DNA of 32,324 nucleotides from the NCBI GenBank assembly GCA_016649835.1, contig JAENWX010000005.1, positions 1 to 32,324 of the forward strand, given 5' to 3'. The DNA is from Minisyncoccota bacterium (GTDB lineage: Bacteria > Patescibacteriota > Minisyncoccia > Phycocordibacterales > UBA9973). Below, piece after piece: positions 27,169 through 32,324 of this stretch. Under the pieces are notes generated by a model. It searched no databases, was not told where the DNA came from, and saw only the letters and a program-made list of their open reading frames with translations. Made by a program: the position numbers and the translations under genes. Numbering within the stretch: position 1 is the first letter of the stretch; each line of letters starts with the position of its first letter.

Positions 27169-27630
27169 ATGAAAACAAATAAAAAGCTAACAGCTCCGTT
27201 TATTGTTTTTTTAAGCGTACTGTTATTTATGTTTGGCATAAACATGCGCCAAATATTACACGACCCAATTTATGGGGTTAAGATAGGAAACATTATGACC
27301 TTATTTGGTCTAAGCATACTACTTATGATGGCCCTAGTTGCTTTATGGGATAAAGCAGAAAAAAAACTAGTCGCCGAAGTAAAATCTATACCGGAAATAG
27401 TTTTTTCCATTAGTTTAGCAATATGGATGACACTATTTTCATTATTTTTCGTAATAAAAATGATAGTAGTAATATTATTTAATAAAATAATATTAATCCC
27501 TGTTGATGAAAAAATATTGACAATAGTTTACAGAACATTAACCTCGGAAGGATTCTGGTATGTGTTTATTTATATTAATTTATTTTTTTTAATGAGTACT
27601 TATTTTGTAATGAAAAAAAATAAAAAATAA
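27169..27630 (+). CDS. Membrane protein, unknown
   Basis: 153 aa, about four TM segments; TATAAT at 27144-27152 region upstream. Confidence 0.65.
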   Translation: MKTNKKLTAPFIVFLSVLLFMFGINMRQILHDPIYGVKIGNIMTLFGLSILLMMALVALWDKAEKKLVAEVKSIPEIVFSISLAIWMTLFSLFFVIKMIVVILFNKIILIPVDEKILTIVYRTLTSEGFWYVFIYINLFFLMSTYFVMKKNKK

Positions 27631-27665
27631 AATGATATTAAACACTACTAACGCAATCTATTCTT

Positions 27666-27700
27666 AAAACTGCACTTATTTATATAAGTTGCAGTTTTTT
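27666..27700 (+). terminator. Rho-independent terminator
   Basis: AAAACTGCA-C-TTAT-TTA-TATAA-GT-TGCAGTTTTTTT. Confidence 0.85.
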
Positions 27701-27722
27701 TATTTTTAATTAAAAAAATTAT

Positions 27723-27755
27723 CCCCCAGATAGGGCCTAAGGCCCTATCTGGGGG
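27723..27755. repeat. GC-rich perfect hairpin (15-bp arms, 3-nt loop) upstream of rplY
   Basis: CCCCCAGATAGGGCC-TAA-GGCCCTATCTGGGGG. Confidence 0.95.
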
Positions 27756-27798
27756 AATTTTGGTTGCAAAAATTGGGTTTTGATGTTATTATCTTTTC

Positions 27799-28470
27799 AT
27801 GAATAAATTAACCGCAACAAAGCGAAGTAAGGCAGAAAGGCTAGAAACTATACGAGCTAACGGTATGGTACCAGCTGTTGTCTATGGCGCTCGTGTGGAA
27901 AACACTATGCTTTCCGTTTCGAGCACAGATTTTGGAAAAATATTAAAAAAAGCAGGTGAATCTAGTACTATAGTACTAGAAGTAAAAGGCGACTCAGAAA
28001 AAGGAGGAGTTAGCCAAAATATCGATGTTCTTATACACGATATACAAGTTGACCCAGTTAAAGGATTCACCGTTCACGTTGATTTCCTTGCTATCGACAT
28101 GAACAAGCCTGTAGAAGTAACTATTCCAGTAGAATTTATAGGAGTTGCTCCAGCTGAAAAGAATAGTCTAGGTGTTCTAGTAAAAGTTATACACGAAATA
28201 GACATAGAAGCTCTTCCAAAAGATCTTCCTCACAATGTCACTGTAGATGTATCCGTTCTAGTAGCATTAGATGACCAAATACATATTAAAGATATAGTAT
28301 TACCAAAGGGAGTAAAAATGATTACAGATGAAAACGAAGTAATCGCTCTTATAGCAGCAATCAAAGAAGAAGTTGAAGAATCTGCTCCTGTTGACTTAGC
28401 TTCAATAGAAGTTGAGAAGAAAGGAAAGAAGGATGAAGAAGTAGAAGCTACAGAAGAAAAAGCTAAATAA
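27799..28470 (+). CDS. rplY: Ribosomal protein bL25 (Ctc form)
   Basis: AERLETIRANGMVPAVVYGARVENTMLSVSSTDF...VHVDFLAIDMNKPVEVTIPVEFIG; C-terminal TL5-type domain and acidic tail. Confidence 0.93.
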   Translation: MNKLTATKRSKAERLETIRANGMVPAVVYGARVENTMLSVSSTDFGKILKKAGESSTIVLEVKGDSEKGGVSQNIDVLIHDIQVDPVKGFTVHVDFLAIDMNKPVEVTIPVEFIGVAPAEKNSLGVLVKVIHEIDIEALPKDLPHNVTVDVSVLVALDDQIHIKDIVLPKGVKMITDENEVIALIAAIKEEVEESAPVDLASIEVEKKGKKDEEVEATEEKAK

Positions 28471-28481
28471 TTAAAACAAAT

Positions 28482-28516
28482 AAAAACCTCAATGAGCAAT
28501 GCTCGTTGAGGTTTTT
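28482..28516 (+). terminator. Rho-independent terminator after rplY
   Basis: AAAAACCTCAATGAGC-AAT-GCTCGTTGAGGTTTTT. Confidence 0.9.
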
Positions 28517-28532
28517 ATGTTATACTATATGT

Positions 28533-29948
28533 ATGAGTTTTAAATTTAAAAAACGTTTTTCTTTGTTGCTAGTATTAGTATTTATCATAGGCGGACTTAT
28601 TTATCAAGCACCTAAAATAATGGCTAATGTTGTTTTGGATTCTGCTCAGGCAGACAAAGCAAGACTTGAATCAGAACTAGCCAGATTAGAAATTGAAATA
28701 GCTGCTAAGCAAAAAGAGTTGGATGGCCAAAAGGGTAAATCTGTTTCTTTGGATAGAGATATATCTATACTAAAAACCCAAATTCAAAAATCTAAACTTA
28801 ATATAAATGCTAAAAATTTATTAATTAAAAAAATAGGAGGTGAGATTGATACTAAAGTTAAAAAAATAGATGCACTGTCAACCAAAATTGATAGAGAAAA
28901 AGAGTCATTAGCCCAACTAATAAGAAAAGAAAGGCAAATAGACGACAAATCTATTCTTTCATTAATCTTATCCCGAGATAGTATTTCTGATGCTTATGGA
29001 GACATAGACGCTTTTGCTTCTATTAAACAAAGTATACAAGACTCAGTTGATGAGATTAGGGGAGTTAGAGTTTTAACTCAATCCGAAAAGAAAAGTCTTG
29101 AAGATAAGAAAAACCAAGAAATAGATACCAAGGTTGAGCTAGAAAATGCAAAAGCAAAAGTAGAACTTAGTGAGGCAGAGAAAAAAACTCTTCTAAGTAT
29201 TAGTAAAAACAAAGAATCAGAATATCAAAAAGTTCTTGCTGAAAAAGCAAAAAGAAAGAATCAAATTCTTACAGCACTTTTTAATCTTCGAGACACCTCA
29301 GCTATTCCATTTTCGCGCGCTCTTGAATTTGCAAATCTGTCTTCTACTAAAACAGGAGTCCGACCAGCTTTTTTATTAGCTATTCTTACACAAGAAAGTA
29401 GTTTAGGAAAAAATGTCGGAAGTTGCAATAGAAACGAAAGCGAACCTACTTGGAATAAAATTATGCCAGGACCAATACATTATCAAAATTATCTTGATAA
29501 TAATAAATCCTGCAATGGTGCAAAATCTCCATGTTCATACCGTGACGATCAAGCGGCTTTTACAAAAATTACAACAGAATTAGGTAGACCTTTGGTAGGC
29601 ACACCGTTGTCCTGTCCCATGTCGGGAGGTGGTTGGGGTGGTGGAATGGGTCCTTCTCAATTTATTCCAGATACATGGCAAAAAATGAAAGCTAAAATTG
29701 CGATTGCTTTAGGCGTATCTACGCCAGATCCCTGGAATCCAAAAGATGCATTTATGGCTTCAGGTATTTATTTAAAAGATCTTGGCGCAAGTGTTGGTGG
29801 ATATACAGCAGAGAGAAATGCAGCTTGTAGATACTACTCAGGAAGGTCTTGTGACACCAAAAAACCAGCTAACTCTTTTTACGGAGACCAGGTTATGGCT
29901 AAAGCTAAAAGTATTCAAACAAACATGATAGACCCATTGCAAGATTAA
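28533..29948 (+). CDS. Secreted coiled-coil protein with lytic transglycosylase domain
   Basis: Signal anchor, coiled coil, then AILTQESSLGKNVG (catalytic Glu) ... GGGWGGGMGPSQFIPDTW; start corrected to 28533. Confidence 0.9.
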   Translation: MSFKFKKRFSLLLVLVFIIGGLIYQAPKIMANVVLDSAQADKARLESELARLEIEIAAKQKELDGQKGKSVSLDRDISILKTQIQKSKLNINAKNLLIKKIGGEIDTKVKKIDALSTKIDREKESLAQLIRKERQIDDKSILSLILSRDSISDAYGDIDAFASIKQSIQDSVDEIRGVRVLTQSEKKSLEDKKNQEIDTKVELENAKAKVELSEAEKKTLLSISKNKESEYQKVLAEKAKRKNQILTALFNLRDTSAIPFSRALEFANLSSTKTGVRPAFLLAILTQESSLGKNVGSCNRNESEPTWNKIMPGPIHYQNYLDNNKSCNGAKSPCSYRDDQAAFTKITTELGRPLVGTPLSCPMSGGGWGGGMGPSQFIPDTWQKMKAKIAIALGVSTPDPWNPKDAFMASGIYLKDLGASVGGYTAERNAACRYYSGRSCDTKKPANSFYGDQVMAKAKSIQTNMIDPLQD

Positions 29949-29979
29949 TTAAATCGTGATAATATCACAGAATATATGG

Positions 29980-30099
29980 TCCCGTTAGAGATGTGTATGT
30001 TATCTTTCTAAGGGGAGTTTAAAATATTGATAAAGTTGAAGTTAATAAATTATAATTAATAAGAAACGTCCCATCTAAGGAGGGACTATCTCTAACGGG
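29980..30099 (+). repeat. SCIR element, copy 6 (rpmE)
   Basis: ATGG|TCCCGTTAGAGATGTGTATGTTATC...GTCCCATCTAAGGAGGGACTATCTCTAACGGG|ATGAAA; 120 bp. Confidence 0.88.
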
Positions 30100-30318
30100 A
30101 TGAAAAAAGATATACACCCAAAATATAGTAATAAATCAGAAGTTAACTGCGCATGTGGAGCAACTTTTCCAGTTGGCTCTACTATGGAGAAAATAAATGT
30201 TGAAATTTGTAGTCAATGTCATCCTTTTTACACAGGTAATGAAAAGGTTCTAGATACTGCCGGACGTGTAGACCGCTTCAAAAAGCGCGCAGCTGCATCT
30301 TCAAAAACAAAGAAGTAA
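30100..30318 (+). CDS. rpmE: Ribosomal protein bL31 (zinc-binding form)
   Basis: MKKDIHPKY...[30 protein letters not shown]...RVDRFKKR. Confidence 0.96.
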   Translation: MKKDIHPKYSNKSEVNCACGATFPVGSTMEKINVEICSQCHPFYTGNEKVLDTAGRVDRFKKRAAASSKTKK

Positions 30319-30322
30319 CTAT

Positions 30323-30437
30323 AAAAAATCATAAATAGTATTATTAGAGGGGCTTGCGAAGCTGTCGAGCTGAGCACGAGGAATTTTTTACCAAAAAAAT
30401 ATCCGTGCCCTCTAAGAAGAGCTATTTATGATTTTTT
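30323..30437. repeat. 115-bp inverted-repeat element with nested stems (3' of rpmE)
   Basis: AAAAAATCATAAATAG ... CTATTTATGATTTTTT (16-bp arms) enclosing TTAGAGG/CCTCTAA and GCACG/CGTGC. Confidence 0.85.
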
Positions 30438-30471
30438 TATTAAATATCTTCACAAAATATTTAATAAAAAA
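30433..30471. terminator. Bidirectional terminator-like hairpin
   Basis: TTTTTTATTAAATAT-CTTCACAAA-ATATTTAATAAAAAA (15-bp arms). Confidence 0.8.
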
Positions 30472-30605
30472 GTCCTCAGATTGGTAGGGCAGACTCCCAT
30501 TCCTTACAGGAACAGTACACCTTTTGGATACTTTGATTACAAAGATATCTCAAAAGGTCTTGCAAAAGCTTCAAGTATTCGCTTTCTCACCCCTCTGATA
30601 AGACT
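30471..30605 (+). ncRNA. Candidate structured non-coding RNA, family unassigned (strand uncertain)
   Basis: Closing stem AGTC/GACT + TCAGA/TCTGA + GGG/CCC; 40-nt apical hairpin 30519-30558; hairpin TTCCT-TAC-AGGAA; no CDS. Confidence 0.5.
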
Positions 30606-30652
30606 AGTTTTTATTTTTATCTATTTTTAATGTTATACTATTAAAATACTTG

Positions 30653-30771
30653 TCCCGTTAGAAGTAATATATGTTATATTTTTAAAGGGAAGATTTATTA
30701 AAATATATTTTAAATTTTGATTTTATTTATTAATTTATGAAAGTCTTGTAATCAAGACAACTTCTACCGGA
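30653..30771 (+). repeat. SCIR element, copy 7 (prfA), degenerate right arm
   Basis: TTG|TCCCGTTAGAAGTAATATATG...GTCTTGTAATCAAGACAACTTCTACCGGA|ATGAAA; 119 bp. Confidence 0.82.
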
Positions 30772-31746
30772 ATGAAATTTGATTTAGAACAATTGAAGAA
30801 AGAACACAAAACTAGTTATTTTGCTCTTGAATACGAGCGCCTTTTAGGTGAGGAAGAAAAAGTACTAGAAATGATAAAAGAAGATGCAAGCCTTCGTGAT
30901 TTAGCTGATGAAGAAATTTTAAATATTAAATTCCAAAAAGACGCTATTGAAAGACAGCTTGAAGAAATGGCAAAGAGTGAACAAGAAGAGGAAGAATTCC
31001 CTAATGAAATAATTTTAGAAGTCAGAGCTGGAGCAGGTGGAGATGAAGCCTCACTTTTTGCATGGGAGCTATCACACATGTATGAAAGATTTTCTGAAAT
31101 AAACAACTGGAGTTGGAAAATTTTAAATGAATCTCTAAGTAGTGCTGGTGGATATAAAGAAGTGTCAGTGGAAGTGCGAGGTAAAGATGTTTACAAACTT
31201 CTTCGCTTTGAAACTGGAGTTCATAGAGTACAACGTATTCCGAGTACAGAAAAAAATGGACGCATACACACTTCTACTGCATCAGTCGCTGTTCTTCCTT
31301 TAAAAAAGAAAACTACTATCGTTATCAATCCTGCAGATATAGAAATAGAATATTCACGTTCAGGTGGTGCCGGAGGACAAAATGTGAACAAGGTGGAAAC
31401 TGCAGTTCGTCTAATACACAAGCCAACAGGAGAAGATGTCCGATGTACAACAGAGAGAACTCAATTAGGCAACCGAGAAAAAGCCATGATGATGCTTACT
31501 TCCAAGCTGCAAATGATAAAAGACGAAGAAGATGCAAAAAAATATTCAGGAGACCGTAAATCTCAAATTGGAACAAATGACAGAAGTGAAAAAATTCGTA
31601 CTTATAATTTTCCTCAAGATAGAGTTACTGACCACCGAATAAAACAATCCTGGTCAAACATTCCGGGTATAATGGAAGGAAATATAAATAAAATAATAGA
31701 GGCACTTTCAAGTGGAGTAGTGGGTGATGAAGAGGATGCAGAGTAA
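30772..31746 (+). CDS. prfA: Peptide chain release factor 1
   Basis: [25 protein letters not shown]...[21 protein letters not shown] (PxT)...[18 protein letters not shown] (GGQ)...[14 protein letters not shown]. Confidence 0.96.
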   Translation: MKFDLEQLKKEHKTSYFALEYERLLGEEEKVLEMIKEDASLRDLADEEILNIKFQKDAIERQLEEMAKSEQEEEEFPNEIILEVRAGAGGDEASLFAWELSHMYERFSEINNWSWKILNESLSSAGGYKEVSVEVRGKDVYKLLRFETGVHRVQRIPSTEKNGRIHTSTASVAVLPLKKKTTIVINPADIEIEYSRSGGAGGQNVNKVETAVRLIHKPTGEDVRCTTERTQLGNREKAMMMLTSKLQMIKDEEDAKKYSGDRKSQIGTNDRSEKIRTYNFPQDRVTDHRIKQSWSNIPGIMEGNINKIIEALSSGVVGDEEDAE

Positions 31747-31797
31747 TTACCAATTAATAATTACTGATTAATAATTAGAGATTTAAAACACAAGGGC

Positions 31798-31834
31798 AAA
31801 AACACTAAATTTACTTCGTAAATTTAGTGTTTTT
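31798..31834. terminator. Bidirectional terminator hairpin after prfA
   Basis: AAAAACACTAAATTTAC-TTC-GTAAATTTAGTGTTTTT (17-bp perfect arms). Confidence 0.9.
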
Positions 31835-32063
31835 AATTAGTCATTGTTAATTGTTAATTAGTAATTACTACAGTTGCTATCTTTTTGCTTGTCTGTTATA
31901 ATTTACTATAGTAGTTGTCACATGTTTTGGTATTAGTTTCATCCTTCGTTGTTTTAAACACTGAGGTATGTAAATGAGATCGGGCTTTGCGATTACATTT
32001 ATAAATTAGTTTTCTTCAATTAGTGGATATGCAAGTATTGCTATGAGAAGCATAGTGTCATAT

Positions 32064-32324
32064 ATGGCAAAAAAGTTATATGTTGGTGGTCTTCCTTATA
32101 AGACTACAAACGATGAGTTAAAAGCTCATTTTAGTACTGTAGGAGCTGTTTCTTCTGCAACAATTATCATGGATAAGATGACAGGTCGCTCAAAGGGTTT
32201 TGGTTTCGTTGAAATGGAAAACGATGCCGATGCAACTTCAGCAATCTCAATGTTTGATGGAAAGGACTTCGAAGGAAGAAACCTTACAGTAAACGAAGCT
32301 CGTCCTATGGAAGAACGCCCACAA
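32064..32324 (+). CDS. RRM (RNP-1) RNA-binding protein, partial at window end
   Basis: MAKKLYVGGLPYKTTNDELKAHFSTVGAVSSATIIMDKMTGRSKGFGFVEMENDADATSAI; RNP2 LYVGGLP and RNP1 KGFGFVEM. Confidence 0.93.
   Translation, partial: MAKKLYVGGLPYKTTNDELKAHFSTVGAVSSATIIMDKMTGRSKGFGFVEMENDADATSAISMFDGKDFEGRNLTVNEARPMEERPQ

Noticed and set aside
30480-30560. tRNA-like string GGTAGGGCAGACTCCC near a possible D-arm
   Set aside because: Could not build acceptor, anticodon and T arms; better explained as the rod-like ncRNA candidate.
2645-30771. Seven SCIR elements as rho-independent terminators
   Set aside because: They have no trailing T-run, are followed immediately by ATG, and are always oriented toward the downstream gene.
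2645-30771. SCIR elements as self-splicing group I/II introns
   Set aside because: Only ~119 bp, no catalytic-core motifs visible, and located at the start codon rather than within conserved coding sequence.
30772-31746. Short N-terminus of RF1 (324 aa) as an unusual release factor
   Set aside because: PxT and GGQ motifs intact; N-terminal shortening is minor and could be lineage-typical.

Overview
AT-rich, gene-dense window whose gene content (small genome-type core set, many leaderless-looking promoters, short membrane proteins) is suggestive of a Candidate Phyla Radiation/Patescibacteria-type bacterium (inference). About 36 CDS: cysS (partial), CorA-like, rplU, recR, dnaB, trpS, aspS, HIT, scpA/scpB, mraY, ftsW/rodA, murG, gltX, an M23 peptidase, gatB, a Y1/REP-associated (RAYT-like) transposase, gapA, dapF, rpiB, rpe, split transketolase, a PfkB kinase, fba, rplY, a lytic transglycosylase, rpmE, prfA and an RRM protein (partial). 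There is also tRNA-Leu(UAA), two candidate structured ncRNAs and many hairpins. Main discovery candidate: seven copies of a 116-120 bp element with inverted ends TCCCGTTAGAAG...CTTCTAACGGG. Each copy ends exactly at the ATG of a housekeeping gene (recR, dnaB, trpS, murG, PfkB kinase, rpmE, prfA). The left end of most copies abuts a second WTG (ATG/TTG) placed 6-10 nt after a -10 box, i.e. where a leaderless start codon would be. The two arms co-vary between copies, the left arms can also form local hairpins, and a 30-bp mini-version sits in frame inside gapA. Other notable items: a RAYT-like gene flanked and internally interrupted by its own palindrome; a GC-rich tandem structured module next to tRNA-Leu with an inverted copy of the tRNA 3' end; very long perfect hairpins before rplU and rplY; and no TGA stop codon in any of 34 CDS.
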